DNA of 64,000 nt from an uncultured Alphaproteobacteria bacterium (GTDB lineage Bacteria; Pseudomonadota; Alphaproteobacteria; Rhizobiales; Ancalomicrobiaceae), in contig CALBKH010000085.1 in assembly GCA_937892955.1 (NCBI GenBank), positions 62,001 to 126,000 on the forward strand, given 5' to 3'. The notes beneath the pieces were generated by a model. It ran no database searches, was not told the origin of the DNA, and saw only the letters and a program-made list of their open reading frames with translations. The position numbers were made by a program, and so were the translations under genes. Below are positions 8,221 to 16,686 of the stretch, one piece after another. The stretch's first letter is position 1, and the number at the start of each line of letters is the position of its first letter.

Positions 8221-8412
8221 TCAGGGCAGCTCGATCTCGCCCTCGACCACATGGGCGAGCGAGGTGCCTTCGGCGGTGACGACCACCTTCATCTTCAGCG
8301 TGCGCCCGGACGCGCCACCGCTGCGCACCAGGTTCTCGATCTCCTGCTGCGAGGTGACGCCCACCTGCTTCAGGAACTTCCGCATCGACATGTTGAAGTC
8401 TTCGTCGCTCAC
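8221..8412 (-). CDS. DUF6494 family small protein
   Basis: A 63-residue protein of the DUF6494 family. The N-terminal half is helical and basic (MRKFLKQVGVTSQQEIENLV); the C-terminal half looks like beta strands (TLKMKVVVTAEGT, VEGEIELP). No cysteines, signal peptide or membrane segment are present. It sits between the HdrD-like gene and the ligase-like gene in the fdh operon. Its small size and constant neighbours suggest a subunit or carrier of that module. A lysine-containing lipoyl-type hairpin motif was looked for and is not evident. Confidence 0.8.
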   Translation of the reverse strand: MSDEDFNMSMRKFLKQVGVTSQQEIENLVRSGGASGRTLKMKVVVTAEGTSLAHVVEGEIELP

Positions 8413-8478
8413 CGCGCGTCTCCATGTTCCGGCCGGCCACGGGGGCCGGCCGTTCCAGTTTCGTAGCTCGGACGGGTA

Positions 8479-9762
8479 TCAGGCCTCGAGTTGATCGGCC
8501 AGGACTTCGACGAGGCTCTTGATCTCCCGCGTCCAGCCGAGCGCCTGCCGGCTCTCGTCCATGGTCAGACGGCAGTTGGCGCAGGACGACACCAGATGCT
8601 CCGCTCCCGTCGCCTCGACCTGATCGATCTTCACCTGGAAGACCTTGTGGCGAAGCTCCGCCGCGCTGCCCATCGCCTGGACGCCGCCACCGCCACCGCA
8701 ACACCAGTTGTGGTTCGCCGTCGGCGACATCTCGCGGAAGTCCTTGGCGAAGGCGCCGAGGATGTCGCGCGCCGCCTGGGTCGCACCACCGCGCCGCGAG
8801 ATCTGGCAGGGGTCGTGATAGGTCATCGACTCGGCCGTCGGCTTCAGCTTCAGCTTGCCGTCGCGGATCAGCTTGGCCACCATTTCGGTGATGTGCACCA
8901 CCTCGAAGGTCAGCGGTCGGCCGAGAATGTTGGCGCCGCTCCAACGCATGGCGCCGTAGGCGTGGCCGCATTCCGGGATGACCAGGGTCTTGGCGCCGAC
9001 CGCCTCGGCCGCCGTGGTGAGACGCTCGACCATGATCTTGGCGATGTCGGGCTTACCCGACAGGACGCCGAAGTTGGTCGCTTCGTAGCCCTTCGAGCTG
9101 ATCGTCCAGTCGACGCCGGCGGCGTTGAGGACCTTGGCCATCGCGACGATCGAATCCGGATATTTCATCATCTCGATCGACGAGACGGTGATCAGCACGT
9201 CCGCCTTTTCGCGGTCGAGCGGGATCTCGACCTCGTTGTCGTCGGCGAGCCACTCGAGCCGGTCTTCGAGGAGTTGCGGGGTCAGGCCGAGCGGGCTGCC
9301 GCGGGTGCGCGAGTTCTCCGCCGCTTCCCACAGATCGGACGGGCCGACGCCCGCCGCCGTCATCGCCTGTCGCGACAGGCCGACGATCGAGGCGATGTCG
9401 ATGCCCATCGGGCAGACCTCGGTGCAGCGACCGCACATGGTGCAGCTGTCGAAGATCAGCTCCTTCCATTCGATCAGATCGTCGGCCGTGAGTTCCGGCG
9501 GGACCAGACCGAAGAGCTTCTTGACGCCGGCGAGCGGCGCCTTGTGGCGGCGGTAGACCCGCGTCATCGGCACCAGTTTGAGGGTCGGCGTGTACTTCGG
9601 ATCCTGCGTCGCCTCGTGGAAGTGGCAGGCTTGGCTGCACTGTCCGCAGTGGATGCAGGCTTCGAGGTAGGAGGCGATGTGACTGCCGATCACCGCCTGG
9701 AAGCGGTCGATGGCGGCCTGGACGTTCACCGTCGAAGGCCCGATCGTCGTCGCGGTGGTCAT
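8479..9762 (-). CDS. HdrD-like (Fe-S)-binding oxidoreductase with CCG domain
   Basis: A 427-residue iron-sulfur protein resembling heterodisulfide reductase subunit D and the DsrK/TmcB family. The N-terminal domain has two [4Fe-4S] motifs, CIHCGQCSQACHF (about residues 37-49) and CTMCGRCTEVCPMG (about 107-120). The C-terminal domain carries one full CCG set: DPCQISRRGG, then NWCCGGGGGVQ, then SSCANCR. In HdrD this set binds the noncubane cluster that reduces disulfides. It overlaps the upstream NarI-like membrane gene by ATGA, matching HdrDE/DsrMK gene pairs that transfer electrons between a quinone pool and a disulfide or other thiol substrate. No haem motif is present in this subunit. Substrate unknown. 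Confidence 0.85.
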   Translation of the reverse strand: MTTATTIGPSTVNVQAAIDRFQAVIGSHIASYLEACIHCGQCSQACHFHEATQDPKYTPTLKLVPMTRVYRRHKAPLAGVKKLFGLVPPELTADDLIEWKELIFDSCTMCGRCTEVCPMGIDIASIVGLSRQAMTAAGVGPSDLWEAAENSRTRGSPLGLTPQLLEDRLEWLADDNEVEIPLDREKADVLITVSSIEMMKYPDSIVAMAKVLNAAGVDWTISSKGYEATNFGVLSGKPDIAKIMVERLTTAAEAVGAKTLVIPECGHAYGAMRWSGANILGRPLTFEVVHITEMVAKLIRDGKLKLKPTAESMTYHDPCQISRRGGATQAARDILGAFAKDFREMSPTANHNWCCGGGGGVQAMGSAAELRHKVFQVKIDQVEATGAEHLVSSCANCRLTMDESRQALGWTREIKSLVEVLADQLEA

Positions 9763-10403
9763 GGAGTCACCCCCCTGCGCCCGTAGGTGGCGCCGGTGTA
9801 GGCGCGGCTGAACACGAAGGTGAAGGCGTGCATCAGCCGCCCGAACGGGAAATAGATCAGCAGGATGTCGACGAACAGCATGTGCAGCGCCCGCAGCCCG
9901 TCGTGGGCCTCCTGCAGCGCCAGACAGCCGGTCAACATCACCAGGAAGATCAGCCAGACGCCGAAGTGATCATCCGCGTCGGACAGGCGACGCATCACCG
10001 GATCGGTGAGGCGGCGGACCCACATCAGGATCAGCCCGGCGAAGGCGGCTTCGGCCGCGAGGAGGAAGCCCCACCGCGGCATCGCCGTCCAGCCGACGCC
10101 GAGGATGCGGTCGTGGATGAACTTCACGTGCGGCGCCGCGAACAGCACCAGCACGAAGAGGCCGATGTGGAAGGCGTAGCCGGTGACGAAGTGGTAGACC
10201 GTTCGCCCCAGGTTGCCGCCGTGCGGCACCGAATGCAGTGCGATCGCCTTGAGCGCGCCGGCGGTGCCGGAGGACCGCGCCGCGCTGCGATCGACCGATC
10301 GGCCGAGGCGGACGAGACCGACGAGGTGCCAGACCACGCCGACGACGAAGACCACGACGGCGAGATACCAGAGCGGGCCTTCGACAAGTTGCAGAAACGT
10401 CAT
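9759..10403 (-). CDS. NarI/HdrE-like membrane cytochrome b subunit
   Basis: A 214-residue membrane protein with about five or six hydrophobic segments. It has histidines positioned for haem b ligation (for example VWHLVGL near residue 25, FHIGLFVLVLF near residue 90, and RALHMLFVDILL near residue 180). This matches the NarI/DsrM/HdrE class that anchors a cytoplasmic Fe-S partner and exchanges electrons with quinones. A good Shine-Dalgarno (GAGAGGGGG) precedes the ATG by seven bases. It starts 14 bases after the fdhC stop, so it is transcribed with formate dehydrogenase, and its end overlaps the HdrD-like gene. Confidence 0.82.
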   Translation of the reverse strand: MTFLQLVEGPLWYLAVVVFVVGVVWHLVGLVRLGRSVDRSAARSSGTAGALKAIALHSVPHGGNLGRTVYHFVTGYAFHIGLFVLVLFAAPHVKFIHDRILGVGWTAMPRWGFLLAAEAAFAGLILMWVRRLTDPVMRRLSDADDHFGVWLIFLVMLTGCLALQEAHDGLRALHMLFVDILLIYFPFGRLMHAFTFVFSRAYTGATYGRRGVTP

Positions 10404-10417
10404 CGTCGTGCCCCCTC

Positions 10418-11608
10418 TCAGACCTTACCGGCCGCGGCCGCCACTTCGGCGCCGACGCTGTCGGTGCTCGATTCGGCGAGATGCGCCTCGTACCAGAGGT
10501 CGTGATGTTCCTTGGCCCAGTTCTCGTCGACGGTGCCGCGGGTCATGCCCTCGAGCGCGCCCTCCATGCCGAGCGTGCCGATGTAGATGTGGCCGAGACC
10601 GACCGCGATGAAGCCGACGGCGGCGATGCCGTGGACGAGGTTGGCGAGTTGCATCATCGCCCGCGCCGGCGGAGCGTCCGGCGTCGTCTGCGCCACCATG
10701 CCCGGCAGGTGGTCGGGGAAGAGCAGCAGGATGCCGCTGATCGACAGCGCCACACCGGCGATGCTGGCCAGCCAGAACCAGGACTTCTCGCCGAAATTGT
10801 AGCGGTGCGAGCTGGCGTGGCCGCCGAGCAGGCCGCCGCCCTTGAGCGCCCACACCACGTCCACCCAGCGGAAGCCGTTGCCGCGGACGAAGGTGACGAA
10901 GAGGGCGACGATCGCCACGACGAAGAGCGGGCCGAAGAGGTTGTGACCCTGCAGCGAGGCGCTGGCCAACAGCGAGAAGACGCTCGGTCCGACCACCGGC
11001 AGGAGGATGTCCTTGCCGAGGAAGAGGATGAGCCCGCTCACGCCCAGCAGCACGAAGAGCACCGCCATGAACCAGTGGACCACCCGCTCGGTCAGCGAGA
11101 AGCGCGGCATCACCCGCCCCGAACGCCCACCCTTGATGCGGATGCGGCCGCGGATCAGGAAGAAGGCGACGATGGCGACGACGACGCCGGCGAAGATCCG
11201 CCCGCCCCACACCTTGACCACTTCGTTGTGGAAGACGCGCCAGTCCTGACCCTGCGACTGGATCAGCGTCGGTGCGTTGGGATCGGGGATGGAGACCCGG
11301 CCGGCCGCGCCCTTGCGGACGTCGTGCCAGACCTCGGCGTCCGAACGGTTGCCGAGCGCACCGCCCTGCATCTCCGGGCCGGGAGGCGCCAGAGTGACGG
11401 CCCCGGCCGGCGGGCGCACCGAACTCTGCGCCAGGCTCGGGGCGAGGGAGGCGAGAAGCAGCAGGACGACCACGACGAGGCCGCCCGCCACCCGTGCGAG
11501 GTCGAACGCGGGAAAGCGCCGCGCGGCGGGCTTCGCGAGCCCCTGCGCCACGCCATCGGCCGCGAACGTATTCGAGAACGACGCACGGAGCGTTCGTGGA
11601 AAGCGCAT
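10418..11608 (-). CDS. fdhC: Formate dehydrogenase gamma subunit (cytochrome b556)
   Basis: A 396-residue membrane subunit that anchors the periplasmic FdhA/Fdh3B dimer and passes formate electrons through haem b to the quinone pool. An N-terminal hydrophobic segment (about residues 38-58, ending SLAQ) looks like a signal peptide or anchor and is followed by a periplasmic linker. The cytochrome domain has four main helices with haem histidines in ERVVHWFMAVLFVLLGVSG (about residue 185), LQGHNLFGPLF and NLVHGIAAVGF. ATG 11608 has TGGAG upstream. It follows fdh3B after a 139-base gap holding a stable hairpin and leads into the NarI-like gene. Confidence 0.92.
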   Translation of the reverse strand: MRFPRTLRASFSNTFAADGVAQGLAKPAARRFPAFDLARVAGGLVVVVLLLLASLAPSLAQSSVRPPAGAVTLAPPGPEMQGGALGNRSDAEVWHDVRKGAAGRVSIPDPNAPTLIQSQGQDWRVFHNEVVKVWGGRIFAGVVVAIVAFFLIRGRIRIKGGRSGRVMPRFSLTERVVHWFMAVLFVLLGVSGLILFLGKDILLPVVGPSVFSLLASASLQGHNLFGPLFVVAIVALFVTFVRGNGFRWVDVVWALKGGGLLGGHASSHRYNFGEKSWFWLASIAGVALSISGILLLFPDHLPGMVAQTTPDAPPARAMMQLANLVHGIAAVGFIAVGLGHIYIGTLGMEGALEGMTRGTVDENWAKEHHDLWYEAHLAESSTDSVGAEVAAAAGKV

Positions 11609-11688
11609 CGATCCACTCCAGAATGAGGGGAGGCGTCGGATGAGATCACGCGGTCGCGACGGACGCCTCGGCGCCCGTCGACCTTCGC

Positions 11689-11726
11689 TCACCCGGACGG
11701 CCGGTCGACCCGACCGTCCGAGGTGA
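11689..11726 (-). other. Intra-operon hairpin between fdh3B and fdhC
   Basis: An inverted repeat with arms CGGACGG (11694-11700) and CCGTCCG (11714-11720), extended outward by TCACC and GGTGA with one bulged base. It lies in the 139-base gap inside the fdh operon. It could be an mRNA processing or stabilising structure setting subunit ratios. It has no T-run, so full termination is unlikely. Confidence 0.45.
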
Positions 11727-11747
11727 TCGTCGTGTGTCCCGTTCCGA

Positions 11748-12344
11748 TCAGCGGGGAACCTTCTTCTGATAGGCGGTTCCCCACCCCCAGGCTCCGGCTC
11801 CGAATCCGCGCGCCACCACGCGTTCGCGGTAGATCGCCGACACGGTGTCGCCGTCGCCGGCCAGAAGCGCCTTGGTCGAGCACATCTCCGCGCACAGCGG
11901 CAGTTTGCCCTCGGCCAGACGATTGCGGCCGTACTTCTGGAATTCGGCGGCGGAGTTGTCGACCTCCGGACCGCCGGAGCAGAAGGTGCACTTGTCCATC
12001 TTGCCGCGCGAGCCGAAGCTCGACGCCTGCGGATACTGCGGTGCGCCGAAGGGACAGGCGTAGAAGCAGTAGCCGCAACCGATGCACAGGTCCTTGTTGT
12101 GCAGCACCACACCCTGGTCGGTCTGGTAGAAGCAGTCCGTCGGGCAGACCGCCATGCAGGGCGCGTCCGAGCAGTGCATGCAGGCGACCGACAGCGACCG
12201 CTCCCCGGGCTTGCCGTCGTTGATCGTCACGACCCGACGACGGTTGATGCCCCAGGGAACCTCGTGCTCGTTCTTACAAGCGGTGACGCAGGCGTTGCAT
12301 TCGATGCAGCGTTCGGCGTCGCAGAGGAACTTCATACGTGCCAT
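11748..12344 (-). CDS. fdh3B: Formate dehydrogenase FDH3 beta subunit, four-cluster ferredoxin
   Basis: A 198-residue iron-sulfur subunit that carries electrons from the molybdenum subunit to the cytochrome. Four [4Fe-4S] motifs are visible: CIECNACVTACKNE, CMHCSDAPCMAVCP, CIGCGYCFYACPFG, and the split set CTFCSG with CAEMCSTKAL. It has no signal peptide, so it would be exported folded together with FdhA, whose TAT signal serves the complex. A strong GGGAGGA precedes the ATG. It lies 15 bases after fdhA. Confidence 0.94.
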   Translation of the reverse strand: MARMKFLCDAERCIECNACVTACKNEHEVPWGINRRRVVTINDGKPGERSLSVACMHCSDAPCMAVCPTDCFYQTDQGVVLHNKDLCIGCGYCFYACPFGAPQYPQASSFGSRGKMDKCTFCSGGPEVDNSAAEFQKYGRNRLAEGKLPLCAEMCSTKALLAGDGDTVSAIYRERVVARGFGAGAWGWGTAYQKKVPR

Positions 12345-12359
12345 GGTTCAGTTCCTCCC

Positions 12360-15275
12360 TCAGGCCCGCTCGATCCGGCAGAGCGTGGTTTTGGTCTCCT
12401 GCATCTGGGTGATGATGTCGTACCCGTAGGTCTGCGCGGTGTTGCTGGCCTCGCCGAGCACGATCGGATCACTGCCCTCCGGATACTTGTCCCGGAGATC
12501 GACACCCTGGAACTGGCCACCGAAGTGGTAGGGCGTGAACACCACGCCGCGCCCGACGCGTTCGGTCACCATGGCCGCGATCTTGATCTTGGCCCCCGAC
12601 GGGCTGTGCAGCCACACCTTATCGTGGTCCTTGATGCCCAGGTTGTTGGCGTCGAAGGTGTTGATTTCGACGAACATCTCCTGCTGCAGCTCGGCGAGCC
12701 ACGGGTTGGACCGGGTCTCGTCGCCGCCGCCCTCGTATTCGACCAGACGGCCCGAGGTCATGATCAACGGGAAGTCCTTCGAGAAGTCGTTCTTCTGGAT
12801 CGACTCGTAGGCGGTGGGCAGGCGCCAGTCGGTCCGATCCGTATAGGTCGGGAACTCGGCGACCATGTCGCGCCGCGGCGCATAGAGCGGTTCGCGGTGC
12901 AGCGGCACCGGATCGGGGAAGGTCCACACCACGGTGCGGGCCTTGGCGTTGCCGTAGGGCGCGCAGCCGTGCTTGATCGCCACCCGCTGGATGCCGCCCG
13001 ACAGATCGTTCTTCCAGTTGACCTCGTCGATCTTCTTGGGATCGTCGGAGCCGGCGACCTTCTTGATCGAGGCCATCTCGGCTTCGGTCAGGTCCTTGTC
13101 CCAGCCGAGGCCGCGCAGCATGCCCATGGTGAACTCGGGGTAGCCGTCCTTGATCTCGGACTCGACCGGCCAGCTGTTCTCCGCCAGCAGGTTCTCACCG
13201 TTGCGTTCGACACCGAAGCGGGCGCGGAAGCCCATGCCGCCCTGCGCCACCGGGATGGAGGTGTCGTAGAGCACGGCGGAGCCGGGATGCTTCATCTCCG
13301 GCGTGCCCCAGCACGGCCACGGCAGTCCGTAGAACTCGCCGTCGTGCGGGCCACCGACGGCGCGCAGCGTCGTCTTGTCGAAGGTCGCCTGATGCTTCAT
13401 GTGCGACTTCAGGCGTTCCGGCGACTGGCCGGTCATGCCGATGGTCCACATGCCGCGATTGTATTCGCGGGTCAGGTCCTCGATCACCGGCTCGTTGCCG
13501 TTCATCTTGATGTTGCGGAACATCCGGTCGGCGAAACCGAACTTCTTGGCGAAGAGATACATGATCTCATGATCGACCTTGGACTCGAAGAGAGGCTCGA
13601 TCACCTTCTCGCGCCACTGCATCGACCGGTTGGACGCCGTCACCGAGCCGTAGGTCTCGTACTGGGTCGCGGCCGGCAGCAGATAGACGCCGTCCTTGCG
13701 ATCCTGAAGGACCGCCGTCATCGTCGGATAGGGATCGACGACCACCAGCATTTCGAGCATGCCCATCGCCTTGCGCATCTCCGGCAGACGGGTCTGCGAG
13801 TTCGGCGCATGGCCCCAGAACACCATGACCTTGGTGTTGTCGGGTTGCAGGATGTTCTCCTTGGCCTCGAGGACGCCGTCGATCCAGCGCGACACCGGGA
13901 TACCGGTCTCGTACATCATCGGCTTGGCCTTGCCGTCCTTGCCGGTCATCGTGGCGAAGCGGCCCTTGAGCCAGCCGAGGTCCTCTTCCCAGACCCGCGC
14001 CCAATGGGCCCAGGAGCCGGCCGCCAGACCGAAGTAGCCGGGCAGCGTGTCGGCGAGAACGCCGAGATCGGTGGCGCCCTGGACGTTGTCGTGGCCACGG
14101 AAGATGTTGGCGCCGCCGCCGGACACGCCGATGTTGCCGAGCGCCAGCTGCAGGATCGAGTAGGCGCGGGTGTTCGACGAGCCATTGGTGTGCTGGGTGC
14201 CGCCCATGCACCAGATCAGGGTGCCGGGGCGATTGTTGGCCAGCGTCTTGGCGACCCGTTCGAGCTGCGAGCCGGGAACCCCGGTCACCTGCTCGACCTT
14301 GGCCGGCGTCCACTTCTTCACTTCCTTGCGGATCTCGTCCATGCCCCAGACACGGGTGCGGATGTACTCCTTGTCCTCGAGACCGTTCTCGAAGATGTGC
14401 CAGAGGATGCCCCACACCAGCGCCACGTCGGTGCCGGGACGGAAGCGGACGAATTCGTCGGCGTGGGCCGCCGTGCGGGTGAAGCGCGGATCGCAGACGA
14501 TCAGCGGCGCGTTGTTCTGCTCCTTGGCCTTGAGCAGATGCAGCAGCGACACCGGATGCGCCTCGGCCGGATTGGAGCCGAACAGGATGATCGAGCGCGA
14601 ATTGTGGATGTCGTTGTAGGAGTTCGTCATCGCGCCGTAGCCCCAGGTGTTGGCAACACCCGCGACCGTGGTCGAGTGACAGATACGCGCCTGATGGTCG
14701 ACGTTGTTCGTGCCCCAATAGGCGGCGAACTTGCGATAGAGATAGGCCTGCTCGTTGGAGTGCTTGGCCGAGCCGAGCCAGTAGACGGAATCCGGGCCCG
14801 ACTTCTCACGCACGGCGAGCATCTTGTCGCCGATCTCGTTGATCGCCTGATCCCAGGAGACGCGCTTCCACTTCCCGTCGACGAGCTTCATCGGGTACTT
14901 GAGCCGGCGTTCGCCGTGCGCGTGTTCGCGCACCGACGCGCCCTTGGCGCAGTGGCCACCGAGGCTGAAGGGAGAATCGTAGCCGACGCCCTGGCGGATC
15001 CACACACCGTGATCGAGCTCGGCGATGACCGAGCAGCCGACCGAGCAGTGGGTGCAGATGGACATCTTGGTCTCGGTCGCCTTGGCCGCCGGGGTGGCGG
15101 GCGTCGCGGCCTCGACCATGCCGGTGGTCAGCGTCGAGATGGCGGTGGCACCGCCGATGGTCAGACCAGAGCGCTTGAGGAAGGTGCGGCGGTCGATGGC
15201 CGCGATCCCGTGCTCCGTACCGGTCGAGGACAGTCGGGGGCCTCTCGCTACCCCATTCGTCTTCTTCCTGAGCAT
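12360..15275 (-). CDS. fdhA: Formate dehydrogenase alpha subunit, Mo/W-bis-MGD, cysteine type
   Basis: The 971-residue catalytic subunit oxidises formate to CO2. A twin-arginine signal (RRTFLKRSG, residues 29-37, with a following hydrophobic stretch) directs periplasmic export. Next come the [4Fe-4S] ligands Cys74, Cys77, Cys81 and Cys109, then the active-site motif ARICHSTTV with Cys199 as molybdenum ligand and His200. A cysteine codon, not an in-frame UGA, is present, so selenocysteine is not used. A molydopterin-dinucleotide-binding domain fills the C-terminal part (from about residue 810, PLIMTSGRLVEYEGGG). GGGAGA precedes the ATG. It is the third gene of the operon after torD and the TAT peptide. 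Confidence 0.95.
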   Translation of the reverse strand: MLRKKTNGVARGPRLSSTGTEHGIAAIDRRTFLKRSGLTIGGATAISTLTTGMVEAATPATPAAKATETKMSICTHCSVGCSVIAELDHGVWIRQGVGYDSPFSLGGHCAKGASVREHAHGERRLKYPMKLVDGKWKRVSWDQAINEIGDKMLAVREKSGPDSVYWLGSAKHSNEQAYLYRKFAAYWGTNNVDHQARICHSTTVAGVANTWGYGAMTNSYNDIHNSRSIILFGSNPAEAHPVSLLHLLKAKEQNNAPLIVCDPRFTRTAAHADEFVRFRPGTDVALVWGILWHIFENGLEDKEYIRTRVWGMDEIRKEVKKWTPAKVEQVTGVPGSQLERVAKTLANNRPGTLIWCMGGTQHTNGSSNTRAYSILQLALGNIGVSGGGANIFRGHDNVQGATDLGVLADTLPGYFGLAAGSWAHWARVWEEDLGWLKGRFATMTGKDGKAKPMMYETGIPVSRWIDGVLEAKENILQPDNTKVMVFWGHAPNSQTRLPEMRKAMGMLEMLVVVDPYPTMTAVLQDRKDGVYLLPAATQYETYGSVTASNRSMQWREKVIEPLFESKVDHEIMYLFAKKFGFADRMFRNIKMNGNEPVIEDLTREYNRGMWTIGMTGQSPERLKSHMKHQATFDKTTLRAVGGPHDGEFYGLPWPCWGTPEMKHPGSAVLYDTSIPVAQGGMGFRARFGVERNGENLLAENSWPVESEIKDGYPEFTMGMLRGLGWDKDLTEAEMASIKKVAGSDDPKKIDEVNWKNDLSGGIQRVAIKHGCAPYGNAKARTVVWTFPDPVPLHREPLYAPRRDMVAEFPTYTDRTDWRLPTAYESIQKNDFSKDFPLIMTSGRLVEYEGGGDETRSNPWLAELQQEMFVEINTFDANNLGIKDHDKVWLHSPSGAKIKIAAMVTERVGRGVVFTPYHFGGQFQGVDLRDKYPEGSDPIVLGEASNTAQTYGYDIITQMQETKTTLCRIERA

Positions 15276-15330
15276 ATCAATCTCCCGTTGTACCCTTCGC
15301 CTCGTCGGCGATCTTCGTCGTTCGTGAACG

Positions 15331-15525
15331 TCAGAAGCGGGCGGTGGCGTAGTAGGTCTTCACGTGTTCGGTTTCCCGATAGCCCTGGCCCTCGGCCGGC
15401 TTGGCCGCCTGCGCGGGTTCGGCGCCGCCGGTGACCAGCGCGGCACCGCCGGCGACGGTTCCGAGGCCGGCGAACTTCAGGAAGCCTCGACGATCCGTCC
15501 GGGCTTCTTCGATCTTCCCATCCAT
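15331..15525 (-). CDS. Formate dehydrogenase region TAT-signal small protein
   Basis: A 64-residue peptide consisting mostly of a twin-arginine signal (DRRGFLKFAGLG at residues 11-22 followed by a hydrophobic, Gly/Ala-rich core) and a short tail with YRETEHVKTYYATARF. It matches the small TAT-targeted proteins regularly encoded just before fdhA. Its role is not established; a chaperone-like or export-coordinating function has been proposed from context. GGAGAG precedes the ATG. Confidence 0.85.
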   Translation of the reverse strand: MDGKIEEARTDRRGFLKFAGLGTVAGGAALVTGGAEPAQAAKPAEGQGYRETEHVKTYYATARF

Positions 15526-15615
15526 CGGATCTCTCCTCTTCTCGACGACCCGTTGTCGGTTCCCCTCGGCCGGCCGGTCGTCGGCGCCGATCGCGGGGTG
15601 ATGGACGAGATGCGG

Positions 15616-16221
15616 TCACATCTCGAAAGCGGCCTTCTCGATCTCGACGAACAGACGTCCGACGCGGCCGACGGCTCCGTGGAAGCGGGCCTGCGGCAGC
15701 TTCTCGAGATCGGCGAAGAAATGCGGCATCCAACCGACCACGTGGGCCTCGAAGAATGCCGCCTGATCCTCGTCCGAGGCCGGCACGGCGAAGCCGCCCT
15801 CGATCAGCCCGGCCATCATCTCGAGCAGTGCGGCGACGTGGTCCTCCGGCTCGACGACGTTCTCGGCCCGGGCGATGCCGAGCCGTTCCATGTCGATGCG
15901 CAGGCGCGCCAGCGGTTTGTCGTTGAGGAAGCCGGTCAGATAGTAGGACGCGTAGGGGATGAGGAGGCCGCGGCCGACGCCGATGAAGACCTCGTCGTAC
16001 TCGTCCCGCACCGCTTCGGGGGCCGTCGCGGCGGCGGCCGCCGCCAGGGCTGCGATCGCCTGCCCCATCTCGGATCGATCGCCGCCGAGGCCGGCGACGA
16101 GCGCGAGCAGATCTGCGTCGGCCGGGCGCGCCAGAAGCCGCGCCAGCAGACGATAGATGCCGGCTCTCATCCGATCGGTCTCATCGATCGGCCGTTCACG
16201 CGTCGACGCGGTTTGCGACAC
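15616..16221 (-). CDS. TorD/DmsD-family redox enzyme maturation chaperone
   Basis: A cytoplasmic, all-helical chaperone of about 201 residues that would bind the TAT signal of FdhA and guard cofactor insertion before export. The family motif region is present (DEYDEVFIGVGRGLLIPYASYYLTGFLNDKPL), then a PEDHVAALLEMMAGLI segment. GTG at 16221 is preferred because GGGAGG lies just upstream. TTG at 16245, eight codons earlier, is also possible and would place that purine run inside the gene. It is the first gene of the fdh operon. Confidence 0.85.
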   Translation of the reverse strand: MSQTASTRERPIDETDRMRAGIYRLLARLLARPADADLLALVAGLGGDRSEMGQAIAALAAAAAATAPEAVRDEYDEVFIGVGRGLLIPYASYYLTGFLNDKPLARLRIDMERLGIARAENVVEPEDHVAALLEMMAGLIEGGFAVPASDEDQAAFFEAHVVGWMPHFFADLEKLPQARFHGAVGRVGRLFVEIEKAAFEM

Positions 16222-16686
16222 AACGCCTCCCTGTATTTTTTCCAAGAATGACCATCGACGAAGGTCGAAAGCAACGGCTATTTTTCTTCTCGGCGACGAT
16301 TTTCAGGAAATCATCGCTCTTCCCGCAGAAACCCTCGACGACCGTTGCGACGACAGGAAGAATGCGTTGTTACATCTTGCGCATAACGAAATTCCATCCA
16401 GCGATCGCAACCATTTCGACATTTCTCTTTCGCGCGGCAACCTGCAGAGCACCCTCGCACCCGCCGACGGTATCGGGCGCGATCGAGTCGGTCGCCGCGC
16501 GACGGCGCGCAGTCCGGGGACGAGGCCGGACACCGGAACGCGCCCGTCGTCCACCGTCGTCATATCGACCCCATGAAGTGCCGACCCGTTCGAGACTTCA
16601 CGGGCGAAGGCGAGCCCGAACGGGCGGCGGCCGGTCAGGCCGAAACTCGCGAAATTCGGACGAGTCCGAATTTCGTGGACCCGGTA
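16222..16686. other. Leader region of the fdh operon; no gene seen
   Basis: About 465 bases between torD and the end of the IclR gene, both on the minus strand. The part nearest torD (16230-16440) is clearly less GC-rich than the surroundings, as expected for promoter and regulatory DNA of the fdh operon. Open frames here lack family similarity. No convincing sigma-70 or sigma-54 box was identified. A perfect inverted repeat at its far end is listed separately. Confidence 0.5.
16650..16675 (-). terminator. Perfect 12-bp inverted repeat after the IclR gene
   Basis: CGAAATTCGGAC and GTCCGAATTTCG, separated by two bases, lie 11 bases beyond the IclR stop. The position suits a terminator for the long minus-strand operon, but there is no T-run, and the AT-rich arms in a GC-rich region would also suit a protein-binding operator. 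Confidence 0.45.

Noticed and set aside
12099..15434. A very long plus-strand open frame (over 1100 codons) opposite fdhA
   Set aside because: It is the antisense shadow of fdhA caused by high GC content, with no domain similarity and biased composition.
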